Part shown: positions 1 to 8,706 of the stretch, piece by piece
Layout of the letters: each line of letters opens with the position of its first letter
How positions within the stretch are numbered: the stretch's first letter is position 1
Source of the DNA: Halobacillus kuroshimensis DSM 18393
GTDB taxonomy: Bacteria; Bacillota; Bacilli; Bacillales; Halobacillaceae
Assembly (NCBI RefSeq): GCF_000425705.1
Contig: NZ_AUDY01000010.1
Location: 186,001 to 250,000, forward strand
DNA length: 64,000 nucleotides
Direction of reading: 5' to 3'
The notes under the pieces: generated by a model
What the model was told of the DNA's origin: nothing
The model's input: the letters and a program-made list of their open reading frames with translations, nothing else
Databases searched by the model: none
Translations under genes and position numbers: made by a program

Positions 1-994
1 CGAGCTAAGCGTGACAGAGGTGCTGAACATATTCGTCGATCACATGTCGGACCTTCTTCCGCTGGATCATTTGTATGTGTTTGATGTGAAGGAAAGCGGC
101 CGTTTGAAACTGATCCGTTTTTTCGACCGGTCGGGAACGTTGGAGTTTCCGCCGATTACCTTGCAAAAAGGGGAGAGTGTGAGTGGTCATACGCTCCAGG
201 CTGGAAAAGGGGCCTACTACAAAAAACGGACAGAATGGAGAACGTTGGAAAGTCCTTATATACCGGACGCTTCGGAAAGTGTCTTATCCGTCCCGGTCGT
301 CCGGAATAACGAGACGGTTGGTGTGATTACGGTATACTCGAACCAAAAACGGGCGTTTTTGCAGTTTCAGCTCCTCATATTGTCCATTTTGGCCAACTAT
401 CTCGGTGTAGCCATTGAAAATGCGCGTCACTATGAGAAAACGAAAGAGGAAAGTGAGCGCTGTGCGCTGACAGGCGTTTACAATTACCGGTATTTCGATG
501 ATTTTATAAAGCAGTCGTTCCTAAAGCATGAGGAAGATGAACGGGAACCGGTTTCGCTGATCCTCCTGGATATTGATCACTTCAAAAAGGTGAACGACAC
601 GTATGGGCACGAAAGCGGAAACGAAATTTTGATTGAACTCGCCGGTCGTTTAAAGGAAGCAGCCGGGGAGGACATGACACTGGCCCGTTACGGAGGAGAA
701 GAATTTGTTTTTCTTCTGCCGGGATTCGACGAACAAGCGGCTCTTGCTTTCGCCCTTCATATCCAGGGCGTCATTACGGAGGATCCGTTTACCGTAGTTG
801 AACATATTCTGAAACAAGAGGGGCCTGTTTCCGTGCAAGTCACTGCAAGCATCGGTGCGGCCTCCTATCCTGACCCGTGTGAGGAACCCCTCGACTTGAT
901 TCGTCAGGCGGACAGGGCGATGTACGTCGGAGCGAAACAAAGAGGGAGAAACAGAGTTGCGGGATATAAAGATTTGATGCAGCCAGTCCAATAA
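1..994 (+). CDS. GAF-GGDEF protein (probable diguanylate cyclase), 5' partial
   Basis: Predicted signalling protein that would make cyclic di-GMP from two GTP. The frame is open to the left edge, so the GTG at 11 is probably not the true start and the N-terminus is missing. Counting from 11, residues 1-140 look like a GAF sensor domain and residues 150-320 are a GGDEF domain. The active-site motif is GGEEF (residues 228-232), preceded by the metal- and substrate-binding segment LLDIDHFKKVND and followed by AMYVGAKQRGRN near the end. The usual DxLTGxxN at the start of the domain reads CALTGVYN, so the Asp is replaced. No RxxD inhibitory site precedes GGEEF. The stop codon lies inside the terminator stem. 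The sensed ligand is unknown. Confidence 0.85.
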   Translation, partial: ELSVTEVLNIFVDHMSDLLPLDHLYVFDVKESGRLKLIRFFDRSGTLEFPPITLQKGESVSGHTLQAGKGAYYKKRTEWRTLESPYIPDASESVLSVPVVRNNETVGVITVYSNQKRAFLQFQLLILSILANYLGVAIENARHYEKTKEESERCALTGVYNYRYFDDFIKQSFLKHEEDEREPVSLILLDIDHFKKVNDTYGHESGNEILIELAGRLKEAAGEDMTLARYGGEEFVFLLPGFDEQAALAFALHIQGVITEDPFTVVEHILKQEGPVSVQVTASIGAASYPDPCEEPLDLIRQADRAMYVGAKQRGRNRVAGYKDLMQPVQ

Positions 995-1024
995 ATTTTT
1001 ATTGGACTGGCTTTTTATTTTTTT
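981..1024 (+). terminator. Intrinsic terminator of the GGDEF gene
   Basis: A perfect 12-bp stem (981-992 with 1001-1012) is followed by a long T-rich run. The gene's TAA stop (992-994) lies at the top of the left arm, so translation runs into the hairpin. Confidence 0.9.
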
Positions 1025-1054
1025 TGAGACAAAACCGGAGATGTGGGCTATAAT
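1024..1054 (+). promoter_or_regulatory. Possible sigma-A promoter of comC
   Basis: TATAAT at 1049-1054 is a perfect -10. The best -35 is TTGAGA at 1024-1029 with a long 19-nt spacer, so the match is only moderate. No paired AAAA-N5-TTTT ComK box was seen between here and the start, although comC depends on ComK in B. subtilis. Confidence 0.35.
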
Positions 1055-1148
1055 TTTTATGATCCTCTGCTTTTGAACCCACCGCCTGATCAAACTCCCT
1101 TCTCTCCTTTTACACCGGCTATTCATTTCTGAAAAAGGAGATCCGCGT

Positions 1149-1904
1149 ATGTATATCCTTTTCTCTTTCTACTTTTTCCTCACTGGAACCATATTAGGTT
1201 CTTTCTTTCATGTGGTTGGGGTGAGACTGCCTCAAAACGCTCCATTTATCACATCAAGATCTGCCTGCCCGGTTTGTTCGACGACGCTGCAGGCCAGAGA
1301 TTTGATTCCTCTCGCTTCCTACACGCTCGCCAAAGGGAAGTGCCGCCATTGTCAAACGCACATTTCTCTGGTTTACCCTGCTGTAGAGCTGATCACAGGA
1401 GGCATGTTTCTGTTTTCCTATTGTCAATTCGGGTGGTCGGTGGACGTATTGGAGGCTGTCCTCCTCCTTTCATTGGCGGTCATCGTGACCGTCAGCGACG
1501 TGAAGTATATGATCATTCCCAACCGGCTTCTGATGTTTTTTGCCTTTGCGTTTGTCGTTCTGCGTTTGTTTTTTCCTCTTAGTCCATGGTATGCCTCGCT
1601 GCTTGGTGCCTGTACCGGCTTTGCAATCGTGCTTTTAATCATTGTTCTGAGCCGTGGAGGGATGGGGGGAGGTGATATGAAACTGCTGGCCGTGCTCGGT
1701 TTGTTTTTCGGGGGCCCGTTGACTCTCTTGACGTTCTTTCTGGCTGTGACAGCAGGAACTCTGATCAGCACATTTCTGCTGGCTGCCAAGGTGATCAGCC
1801 GCCGTCAGCCTTTCCCTTTCGGCCCGTTTATCATGGCCGGGGCCGTTATCAGTTTTTATTATGGTGACGCTATACTGGCGTTCTACGTCCAAAGCTTTCA
1901 ATAA
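1149..1904 (+). CDS. comC: Prepilin peptidase / N-methyltransferase ComC
   Basis: Integral membrane aspartyl protease (GspO/PilD family, A24) that cleaves and N-methylates prepilin-like ComG proteins for the DNA-uptake pseudopilus. The 251 residues are nearly the usual length. The N-terminal cytoplasmic loop carries two CxxC pairs (C40/C43 and C65/C68), seen in the bifunctional form. The catalytic aspartates are D117 (in VSDVKYM) and D176 (in GGGDMKLL, the GxGD motif). About seven hydrophobic segments are visible. GAAAAAGGAG at 1131-1140 sits 8 nt before the ATG. It is followed by spoIIB, as in B. subtilis. Confidence 0.95.
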   Translation: MYILFSFYFFLTGTILGSFFHVVGVRLPQNAPFITSRSACPVCSTTLQARDLIPLASYTLAKGKCRHCQTHISLVYPAVELITGGMFLFSYCQFGWSVDVLEAVLLLSLAVIVTVSDVKYMIIPNRLLMFFAFAFVVLRLFFPLSPWYASLLGACTGFAIVLLIIVLSRGGMGGGDMKLLAVLGLFFGGPLTLLTFFLAVTAGTLISTFLLAAKVISRRQPFPFGPFIMAGAVISFYYGDAILAFYVQSFQ

Positions 1905-2041
1905 CAAGGAACTGCAGGGGAAAAGGAGAGAAGAGGAGCTTATGAATAAGCCGAAATTGTCGAAGCGGCCCCGACAAAATTAAGCATGGTTTTTATTTCT
2001 TCTGTGATAGGGTTGGGACAAACGTTGCAGGAGTGATAACC

Positions 2042-2842
2042 ATGGATTCAAAAAAGAAAATTTCGATTTCATTCCGGCCTGAGAACGGCTCAAAAAACGA
2101 AGTGGTCCGTACTCAAAATGAACAGGCGGCGGCTGTGGATCAAGATAAGAAAAAAGATAAGCGGGCCACTCCTGTTTATCCACTTCCTGTGAAAAAGAAG
2201 TGGCGGATCCCTGGATCCTACCGGCCGGTCCTTGCTACGGCAGTGATTGCCCTCCTGCTCAGCCTGGGAATTGGTTTCGTTCTGTTACGGATGTTTGTTT
2301 CCTTGACGGATGTCACAACGGCAGGGACGGAAACTCTTCCTTCTCCCGAAGCACCGGCCGGACAGGTACAGGGGGCAGAAGAAGGAGCTGAAAACCAACT
2401 GCCGGCCAGTGCGTCAGACACGCTGGATACATACATCGTCCAGGCCGGTGCTTTTTCTACAGAGGGAAAAGCCGGCGAGTGGCAGAGCCGTTTGAACGCC
2501 CAGTCCATATCGTCAGTCATATGGAAGCGGGACGGGCAGTATTTTCTGTTTGTCGGAAGTGCTTCTTCCAAGCAGGAGGCAGCCTACATGGCAGAAGAGA
2601 TGAAGTCTAAAAGTATCGAAACCTATGTGAAACCGTGGGTCGTGACCATTGAGAAAGAGCTGCCTCCGGCGCTGCAGGAAGGGATGAAAACCCACACCCT
2701 CGGTTCAATCAATGAGTCACAGCGGAAGGAAATCGCCAAAGCAGCCGGCGAAGATTCCGCCCTTGGCCAGGCCCTTGTGAACTGGGAGTCACAGGATGAG
2801 AACAACCTGAACTGGCTGAAAGTCGCAAAATCCCTGGAATAA
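2042..2842 (+). CDS. spoIIB: Stage II sporulation protein B (SPOR domain)
   Basis: Single-pass membrane protein that helps peptidoglycan remodelling at the sporulation septum and engulfment. It has a charged cytoplasmic N-terminus (residues 1-60), one membrane segment (about 62-88), a Pro/Glu-rich linker and a SPOR peptidoglycan-binding domain (about 130-205, beginning YIVQAGAFS). The ATG at 2042 is preferred to an in-frame GTG at 2033 because AGGAG (2029-2033) is 8 nt upstream of 2042. Sequence of this family is poorly conserved; the call rests on the SPOR domain, the topology and the position between comC and maf. Confidence 0.85.
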   Translation: MDSKKKISISFRPENGSKNEVVRTQNEQAAAVDQDKKKDKRATPVYPLPVKKKWRIPGSYRPVLATAVIALLLSLGIGFVLLRMFVSLTDVTTAGTETLPSPEAPAGQVQGAEEGAENQLPASASDTLDTYIVQAGAFSTEGKAGEWQSRLNAQSISSVIWKRDGQYFLFVGSASSKQEAAYMAEEMKSKSIETYVKPWVVTIEKELPPALQEGMKTHTLGSINESQRKEIAKAAGEDSALGQALVNWESQDENNLNWLKVAKSLE

Positions 2843-2868
2843 GCTGTTCGTTGTAAAAGAAGAGTGAG

Positions 2869-2903
2869 AAAAGGAAATTTGCTCAGGCAGCCCTTCCTTT
2901 TTT
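2869..2903 (+). terminator. Weak candidate terminator after spoIIB
   Basis: AAAAGGAA (2869-2876) can pair with TTCCTTTT (2894-2901) across a 17-nt loop, ending in a run of Ts. The stem is short and the loop long. Confidence 0.4.
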
Positions 2904-3005
2904 ATATCAGGGACTTCTAATAGACGGATGTTTCAGTCATCTGCATTTCCGGTTATTTTTAGTATGATACATGTAACCCCATGGATAGAAAGGATGTTTG
3001 TTGTG

Positions 3006-3572
3006 ATGAAGACGCTTGTGCTCGGCTCTCAATCCCCCCGGCGGAAAGCCTTGTTGGAAATGGCGGGGGCTTCCCCGCTTATCCGCCCCTCCTATGCTGA
3101 TGAAATGCTGGATCATGCCATGCCTGCCGAGGAAGCAGCCGCTTTTCTGGCGGAACAAAAAAGTGTCGCTGTGCAATTGAACGAGAAAGAAGTGCTGCTG
3201 ACTTCAGATACTGTTGTATCGATTGACGGAGACCTTTTAGGTAAACCTGCTGATACCGGTGAAGCCCGTCGTATGCTGGAAACAATGAGCGGGCGGACGC
3301 ATCAAGTGTACACAGCTGTATGCCTGCGGACCCTGGAGGAGAAACGAACCTTTACGACAGGGACGGATGTAAGCTTTTATACGTTGACGGACGAGGAGAT
3401 CGATCACTACCTGAACACTAAAGAGCCCTGGGATAAAGCGGGCGGGTATGGGATTCAGGGGAAGGGCGGCCTGTTCGTCAAGGAAATCAAAGGTGATTAT
3501 TACAACGTTGTCGGCCTCCCCATCGCCCGGGTCATCCGGGAGTTGAGAGCGTTTGGTATCTTCATCCACTAA
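3006..3572 (+). CDS. maf: Maf nucleoside triphosphate pyrophosphatase
   Basis: Maf-family enzyme that hydrolyses non-canonical or excess pyrimidine nucleoside triphosphates (dTTP/UTP type) to the monophosphate and has been linked to septum formation. At 188 residues it matches the family length. Diagnostic motifs are GSQSPRRKALL (residues 7-17), SDTVV with the catalytic Asp at 68, GKPAD (79-83) and AGGYGIQGKG. An in-frame GTG at 3003, directly before the ATG, is closer to AAAGG (2989-2993) and may be the real start; both lie far inside a longer open frame that begins at 2928. It lies between spoIIB and radC as in B. subtilis. Confidence 0.93.
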   Translation: MKTLVLGSQSPRRKALLEMAGASPLIRPSYADEMLDHAMPAEEAAAFLAEQKSVAVQLNEKEVLLTSDTVVSIDGDLLGKPADTGEARRMLETMSGRTHQVYTAVCLRTLEEKRTFTTGTDVSFYTLTDEEIDHYLNTKEPWDKAGGYGIQGKGGLFVKEIKGDYYNVVGLPIARVIRELRAFGIFIH

Positions 3573-3613
3573 CAGCTTATTCCCTGGGGAGGATTGAGGA
3601 AGGATGTGAATCT

Positions 3614-4303
3614 TTGACTACGCCAAACGTAATGATTAAAGATGTTCCAAAGCAGGACCGCCCGCGTGAAAGGTTGATTGAACTGGGACCGGCCCACTTG
3701 TCCAACCAGGAGCTTCTCGCCATCCTTCTGGGAAGCGGAACGAAACAAGAGTCCGTGATGGAGCTTTCCAATCGTCTGCTCGTTCATTTTGAAGGGATGA
3801 CCCTGTTAAAGGATGCGGCCATTGAGGAGCTTACTGCTATCAAGGGCATCGGAGCCGCCAAAGCGGTGCAGCTTCTGGCGGCGGTTGAACTTGGGAAACG
3901 GATGCACAAAATGAAGCCGGTGGAACGCTATATGATCCGGAGTCCTGAAGACGGAGCGGATTTTATTATGGAGGAAATGCGTGATTTAAAGCAGGAGCAT
4001 TTCATCTGCTTGTTCTTAAATACGAAAAACCAGGTGCTTCACAGGCAGACCATCTTCATTGGAAGTTTAAATGCATCCATCGTCCACCCTAGAGAAGTAT
4101 ACAAAGAAGCGGTGAAACGTTCCGCAGCCTCGATTATCTGTGCCCACAACCATCCCTCCGGAGACCCTACACCTTCCCAGGAAGATATTCAGGTCACCCA
4201 GCGACTGAAAGAATGCGGGAAAATGATCGGTATTGAACTGCTTGACCACATTGTTATTGGTGATCGTACATTCATCAGCCTGAAAGAAAAAGGCTATCTA
4301 TGA
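3614..4303 (+). CDS. radC: RadC/MPN-domain DNA repair-associated protein
   Basis: RadC-family protein (JAB1/MPN metalloprotease fold). Its biochemical role is unsettled; it is not firmly shown to be a repair enzyme. A helix-hairpin-helix segment (TAIKGIGAAKA, residues 74-84) precedes the metal-binding JAMM motif, with H178, H180 and D191 in HNHPSGDPTPSQED. The start is TTG at 3614, 10 nt after AGGAAGG (3597-3603); an ATG nearer that site at 3604 runs straight into a stop. 229 residues is normal. A 239-nt gap with its own leader signals separates it from mreB. Confidence 0.93.
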   Translation: MTTPNVMIKDVPKQDRPRERLIELGPAHLSNQELLAILLGSGTKQESVMELSNRLLVHFEGMTLLKDAAIEELTAIKGIGAAKAVQLLAAVELGKRMHKMKPVERYMIRSPEDGADFIMEEMRDLKQEHFICLFLNTKNQVLHRQTIFIGSLNASIVHPREVYKEAVKRSAASIICAHNHPSGDPTPSQEDIQVTQRLKECGKMIGIELLDHIVIGDRTFISLKEKGYL

Positions 4304-4407
4304 ATGGTCGCGCTTTCTTTTCATGGTCTTACCATAAGCTTTCGTATGTTTCTGGAAAAAGTTTAATAGGGATTGTTGTACCACTATCTATTTTTGTAGT
4401 TTTTTCG

Positions 4408-4468
4408 TATAATTGAATAGATGAAAAAGATGAGCGCCATTTATAGGATCTTCTTATAAATCGGCGCT
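4408..4468 (+). promoter_or_regulatory. Leader of mreB: candidate -10 and hairpin
   Basis: A perfect TATAAT (4408-4413) lacks a recognisable -35. About 20 nt further is a stem-loop: AGCGCC (4433-4438) and TTTATA (4440-4445) pair with TATAAA (4455-4460) and GGCGCT (4463-4468), with one small bulge. No clean T-run follows, so it is not an obvious terminator. About 75 nt remain before the mreB start, and they include a second small hairpin (CCCGC/GCGGG). Confidence 0.4.
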
Positions 4469-4542
4469 TCTTCTAATCAGACAATTTTGGGGATGTCTCA
4501 CCCCCGCCTGAGGAAAGCGGGCTCTTAGAAAGGAAGATAGAA

Positions 4543-5583
4543 TTGGGGATTTTTGGATTCTCTCAAGACCTCGGGATTGACCTGGGTACAGCGAATACAC
4601 TTGTATTTTTGAAAAATAAAGGGGTTATCGTCAGGGAGCCTTCTGTCGTAGCCAAAAACTCTCAAACTGGAGAGATTGAAGCCGTAGGAAATGATGCGCG
4701 GAATATGATTGGAAGGACACCCGGATACATAAACGTGATCCGCCCGATGAAGGACGGGGTCATTGCTGATTATGATACGACGGCGCAGATGATGAAGTAT
4801 TACATTAAAAAAGCCTTGAAAAACCGTTCTTCGTTCGCAAGCAAACCGAACGTTATGGTCTGTGTACCGTCCGGGATCACCATGGTGGAGGAAAGAGCTG
4901 TTGTAGATGCAACGAAACAGGCCGGTGCCAAGGAAGCCTATCCGATTGCAGAGCCGTTTGCTGCGGCTATCGGGGCAGGCCTCCCGGTATGGGAGCCGAC
5001 AGGAAGCATGGTCGTCGATATCGGCGGCGGTACGACGGAAGTAGCCATCATTTCCCTCGGCGGGATCGTGACGAGCCAGTCCATCCGTGTAGCCGGGGAC
5101 GAAATGGATGACAACATCATCCAGCATGTGCGTAAAAAATATAATTTGATGATCGGTGAGCGTACAGCCGAAGACGTAAAAATGGAGCTTGGCGGCGCCG
5201 GTGAAGTCAAGGATATCGAGGAAATGGATATCCGCGGCCGCGATCTTTTGAGCGGTCTTCCAAAGACGATTACGGTTAAGAACGATGAAATTTATGAAGC
5301 CATGAAAGATACGGTCGATTCGATTATAGAAACGGTGAAAAACACATTGGAGAAAACCCCGCCTGAACTTGCTGCGGACATTATGGAACGAGGCATTGTC
5401 CTGACAGGGGGCGGCGCTCTGCTTAAAAACATCGATACAGTCATCAGTGACGAAACCAATATGCCGGTCTTTATTGCGGACGAACCGCTTGACTGCGTAG
5501 CCATCGGAACAGGGAAATCCCTGGAATACATCCATCACTTCCGCTCACAGCCCAATGTGGCCAGCCGGGCGAACATGGAGTAA
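4543..5583 (+). CDS. mreB: Rod shape-determining protein MreB
   Basis: Bacterial actin homologue that polymerises under the membrane and directs the elongasome for lateral wall synthesis. ATP-binding motifs of the actin superfamily are clear: phosphate-1 loop DLGTANT (residues 13-19), [10 protein letters not shown], and [11 protein letters not shown] near the end. 346 residues is slightly longer than the B. subtilis protein. The start is TTG at 4543 behind AAAGGAAG (4529-4536). It begins the mreBCD-minCD run. Confidence 0.97.
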   Translation: MGIFGFSQDLGIDLGTANTLVFLKNKGVIVREPSVVAKNSQTGEIEAVGNDARNMIGRTPGYINVIRPMKDGVIADYDTTAQMMKYYIKKALKNRSSFASKPNVMVCVPSGITMVEERAVVDATKQAGAKEAYPIAEPFAAAIGAGLPVWEPTGSMVVDIGGGTTEVAIISLGGIVTSQSIRVAGDEMDDNIIQHVRKKYNLMIGERTAEDVKMELGGAGEVKDIEEMDIRGRDLLSGLPKTITVKNDEIYEAMKDTVDSIIETVKNTLEKTPPELAADIMERGIVLTGGGALLKNIDTVISDETNMPVFIADEPLDCVAIGTGKSLEYIHHFRSQPNVASRANME

Positions 5584-5594
5584 ACGAATAGGTT

Positions 5595-6476
5595 ATGCCT
5601 TCTTTATTCCGCAGAAAAAGACTGATGATTGTATTGCTTGGTTTCATAGTACTTGTCACGTTAATTGGATTTTCCATCCGTGATCGGGATTCTCTCAGCA
5701 CTCCTGAAAAATTCCTTCAGGATTCGGTCGGATGGATGCAGACGATTTTTCATAAGCCGGTCAGCTTCGTAGATACGACGGTTGAGAACGTACAGGATAT
5801 GTTCAACGTATACGAGCAGAACCAGGTGTTGAAAACCCGCCTGTCTGAATATAAAGGTGTGATTCAGGAGAATCAGCGTCTTAACAAAGAAGTGGACGAA
5901 CTTCAGGATACCCTCGGGAAGTCGGAGGGGCTCAGCGATTATTCCTCGATTCAGGCGACAGTCATCGCCCGAAGCTCGGATCGGTGGTTTGAGCAGATGA
6001 CCATCAACAAAGGCGAGGAAGATGGTGTGGAAAAGGACATGGCGGTCATGACGAGTGACGGTCTGGTCGGAAAAGTTAAATCCGCAGGAGCCTTCCATTC
6101 CACTGTACTGCTGCTGAGCGGATTTGACCGCTCCAATAAGATTTCCTCCTGGGTAGTCCGGGAAGATAAGGAAGAAGCCTTCGGTTTGATCGAAGGTTAT
6201 GATGATGAATCGGGGCGTCTTCTCCTTGAAGGCATCAAGCTTGATGAGGAGCTGGAGCCTGGGGACACGGTTATTTCCTCAGGGCTTGGAGGTGTCTTTC
6301 CAAGTAACCTGAGAATTGGAACGGTCGAGGAAGTGGTGAATGATCAGTATGGTCTGACAAAAACCGCGTATGTGGAACCGTTTGCTGATTTATTCGACAT
6401 CAACCACGTGATGGTGGTGGATCGTTCAGTGGAAACGATTGATACAAGCAGTGAAGCGGAGGGGGATGAATCATGA
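5595..6476 (+). CDS. mreC: Rod shape-determining protein MreC
   Basis: Bitopic scaffold of the elongasome that links MreB to the penicillin-binding proteins outside the membrane. It has a short basic N-terminus, a membrane segment (about residues 9-26), a coiled coil (about 65-100) and then the two beta-barrel subdomains typical of MreC (for example VIARSSDRW, GLVGKV). 293 residues is normal. The ribosome binding site is weak (AATAGG), and the start is 11 nt after the mreB stop, so translation is probably coupled. It overlaps mreD by 4 nt (ATGA). Confidence 0.95.
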   Translation: MPSLFRRKRLMIVLLGFIVLVTLIGFSIRDRDSLSTPEKFLQDSVGWMQTIFHKPVSFVDTTVENVQDMFNVYEQNQVLKTRLSEYKGVIQENQRLNKEVDELQDTLGKSEGLSDYSSIQATVIARSSDRWFEQMTINKGEEDGVEKDMAVMTSDGLVGKVKSAGAFHSTVLLLSGFDRSNKISSWVVREDKEEAFGLIEGYDDESGRLLLEGIKLDEELEPGDTVISSGLGGVFPSNLRIGTVEEVVNDQYGLTKTAYVEPFADLFDINHVMVVDRSVETIDTSSEAEGDES

Positions 6477-7000
6477 GCCGGTATGTCATCCCGCTTTTCT
6501 GTCTTTTCCTCCTTGTGATGCAGGGAATGGCAATGAGCCTGCTTCCTGCAAAGCTTGTCTATTCGGATCTCCTGATCACTCCTCACTGGATATTGATCTT
6601 TCTATTTATCATTGCGATCTTTTACGATAAGGATCATACGTACCACGCTGTCTGGTACGGTCTTGTCTTTGGCCTGTTGATTGATGTCGTATACACAGGG
6701 GTGCTCGGGGTGTACATGATTACCTACACCCTGATTATTTATGTGGTTCACGGGTTGAAAAAATTGGTTCACGCCAATTTCCCTGCCGCATTTTTACTTG
6801 CAGTCATCGGCCTCATACTGGCGGATGCCCTTCTTTATATCGTGTATTCGTTCGTTCAGATTACGTCAATCAGCTGGGTGGACTATGGTCTGCTTCGTCT
6901 GCTGCCTACACTGGCGGCGAATATGATCTTTTTCACCCTGCTTTATCCGCTCGTGAAAGAGAGGGCATACGATTGGTCGGAAGAAATCAGTAACGTTTAG
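6473..7000 (+). CDS. mreD: Rod shape-determining protein MreD
   Basis: Small integral membrane partner of MreC and MreB. The 175 residues are almost entirely hydrophobic, with about five or six membrane segments (for example WILIFLFIIAIFY and YTLIIYVVHGL) and short charged loops, matching the family. Its ATG overlaps the mreC stop by 4 nt, which points to translational coupling. The identification rests mainly on position and topology. Confidence 0.93.
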   Translation: MSRYVIPLFCLFLLVMQGMAMSLLPAKLVYSDLLITPHWILIFLFIIAIFYDKDHTYHAVWYGLVFGLLIDVVYTGVLGVYMITYTLIIYVVHGLKKLVHANFPAAFLLAVIGLILADALLYIVYSFVQITSISWVDYGLLRLLPTLAANMIFFTLLYPLVKERAYDWSEEISNV

Positions 7001-7035
7001 TGTAGTGAATGTCTAAGGTCTTGAGGTGATTGCCA

Positions 7036-7722
7036 ATGTCGGCGAATGGTCAGAGAATCATGATTAAAGGAACGAGAGATGGATTGATCTTGAAATTGGA
7101 TGACCAGTGTTCATTCGATAGGCTCCTCCGGGATCTGCAGGATAAGCTGTCCATGAACGGAGTCACGGAAGATGAGCCGATGATCCGGGTCATTATTCAA
7201 GTCGGAAAGCGCTACTTGACAGAAGAGCAGAAAGAAGAACTTTCTGCCGTTGTCCGTGAAAAACAGAAACTCGTCGTAGATAAAATCGAATCGGACGTTT
7301 TGACAAAAAAAGAAGCGTTGGATTGGAAAGAAAACACAGAAATTACTCCCGTAGCCAGAACTGTCCGTTCAGGACAGGTCGTTGAAGTGAAGGGTGATCT
7401 GCTTCTTGTCGGAGATGTCAATCCCGGTGGCCAGGTGAATGCCACTGGAAACATCTTTGTCATGGGGCGTCTGAAAGGGATTGCCCACGCCGGGTGTGAA
7501 GGGGATACGGCTGCTGTGATTGCGGCCGCTTATATGCAGCCCAGTCAGCTGAGAATTGCTGATCAGCTCAGCCGATCCCCGGACTATGAGTCTGAGGGCG
7601 TGTATATGGAATGCGGGTTTATTGATAAGGACTTTCAGAAGATTCGTATTGATCGGTTACAGGAAGTTGTAAAGAAGAGACCGAATCTCGTAAGTTTTGA
7701 AAGGAGAATGATCAATGGGTGA
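7036..7722 (+). CDS. minC: Septum site-determining protein MinC
   Basis: Inhibitor of FtsZ assembly that, with MinD, blocks division at the poles. The N-terminal half (residues 1-100) is the FtsZ-inhibiting domain; the C-terminal half (about 105-215) is the beta-helical MinD-binding domain, with the glycine-rich repeat signature GDVNPGGQVNATGNIFVMG. The ATG at 7036 is chosen over the in-frame TTG at 7030 because GAGGTGAT (7023-7030) precedes it at normal spacing. It overlaps minD by 8 nt. Confidence 0.95.
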   Translation: MSANGQRIMIKGTRDGLILKLDDQCSFDRLLRDLQDKLSMNGVTEDEPMIRVIIQVGKRYLTEEQKEELSAVVREKQKLVVDKIESDVLTKKEALDWKENTEITPVARTVRSGQVVEVKGDLLLVGDVNPGGQVNATGNIFVMGRLKGIAHAGCEGDTAAVIAAAYMQPSQLRIADQLSRSPDYESEGVYMECGFIDKDFQKIRIDRLQEVVKKRPNLVSFERRMING

Positions 7723-8512
7723 AGCGATTGTCATTACCTCTGGAAAGGGAGGCGTCGGAAAAACGACTACAACTGCCAATCTGGGGACCGCTTTGGCCTT
7801 GCAGGACAAAAAAGTCTGCTTAGTTGATACTGATATCGGTCTCAGGAATTTAGATGTTGTGATGGGGCTTGAAAACCGGATTATCTATGACATCGTGGAT
7901 GTCGTAAAAGGGCGCTGTAAAACAAAACAGGCACTGATTACCGATAAACGTTTCGAATGCCTTCACGTGCTGCCGGCTGCACAGACATCTGATAAATCAG
8001 AGGTCACGCCGGAAGGCATTAAAGCCATTGTCGAGGAACTGAAGCAGGACTATGATTATGTAGTGATTGACTGCCCCGCTGGTATTGAACAAGGGTATAA
8101 AAATGCCGTAGCCGGTGCAGATAAAGCGATCGTCGTTACAACGCCGGAAAAATCAAGTGTTCGTGACGCCGACCGGATTATCGGACTGCTTGAGCAGGAA
8201 GAGCTGGAAGCGCCGAAACTGGTCATCAACCGGATAAGGAACCACATGATGAAAAATGGAGATATGATGGATGTGGATGAAATCGTCAACGTGTTGTCCA
8301 TTGATCTTCTCGGCATCGTCATTGATGATGAAGCCGTCATCAAGGCATCCAACAGTGGAGAGCCTGTTGCGATGAAGCCGAACTCCAAAGCGTCGTTAGC
8401 CTATAGAAATATTGCCCGCCGGATCCTGGGTGAAACCGTACCTCTGTTAAGTCTGGAAGAGGATAAAGGCGTGCTTGCAAAAGTGAAGCGGTTCTTCGGA
8501 ATGCGCACCTAA
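7715..8512 (+). CDS. minD: Septum site-determining ATPase MinD
   Basis: Membrane-associated P-loop ATPase that recruits MinC. The deviant Walker A motif KGGVGKT (residues 11-17) with its signature first lysine is followed by DTDIGLRNLD and DCPAGIEQG. The C-terminus (VLAKVKRFFG) forms the amphipathic membrane-targeting helix. 265 residues is normal. The start overlaps the end of minC, and a strong terminator follows, closing the mreBCD-minCD block. Confidence 0.97.
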   Translation: MGEAIVITSGKGGVGKTTTTANLGTALALQDKKVCLVDTDIGLRNLDVVMGLENRIIYDIVDVVKGRCKTKQALITDKRFECLHVLPAAQTSDKSEVTPEGIKAIVEELKQDYDYVVIDCPAGIEQGYKNAVAGADKAIVVTTPEKSSVRDADRIIGLLEQEELEAPKLVINRIRNHMMKNGDMMDVDEIVNVLSIDLLGIVIDDEAVIKASNSGEPVAMKPNSKASLAYRNIARRILGETVPLLSLEEDKGVLAKVKRFFGMRT

Positions 8513-8543
8513 AATACGAACCAGCGTCATCCTGCTGGGCCTG

Positions 8544-8576
8544 AAAGCTGTCGAGAATACTCTCGACAGCTTTTTT
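8544..8576 (+). terminator. Intrinsic terminator after minD
   Basis: A perfect 13-bp stem (8544-8556 with 8561-8573), a 4-nt loop and a run of six Ts. Confidence 0.93.
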
Positions 8577-8706
8577 ATATCCAAGCATGTCCCGTCGAGA
8601 AGGAAGCTGGAACGACACCGGTTCTTCAGAAGCGAGAAAGGATTAATAAACCCACCCCTTGTCCCATAGAATAATAGAAAAAAGGGCCATAGAGAGGGGT
8701 TTGAGT

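Noticed and set aside
1942-1983. 13-codon ORF after AAGAGGAG, between comC and spoIIB
   Set aside because: Good ribosome binding site but far too short to support; it may be chance, or a leader peptide.
4525-5538. Long open frame on the minus strand across mreB
   Set aside because: It is fully antisense to mreB, has no ribosome binding site, and reads as Phe/His/Arg-rich sequence with no domain.
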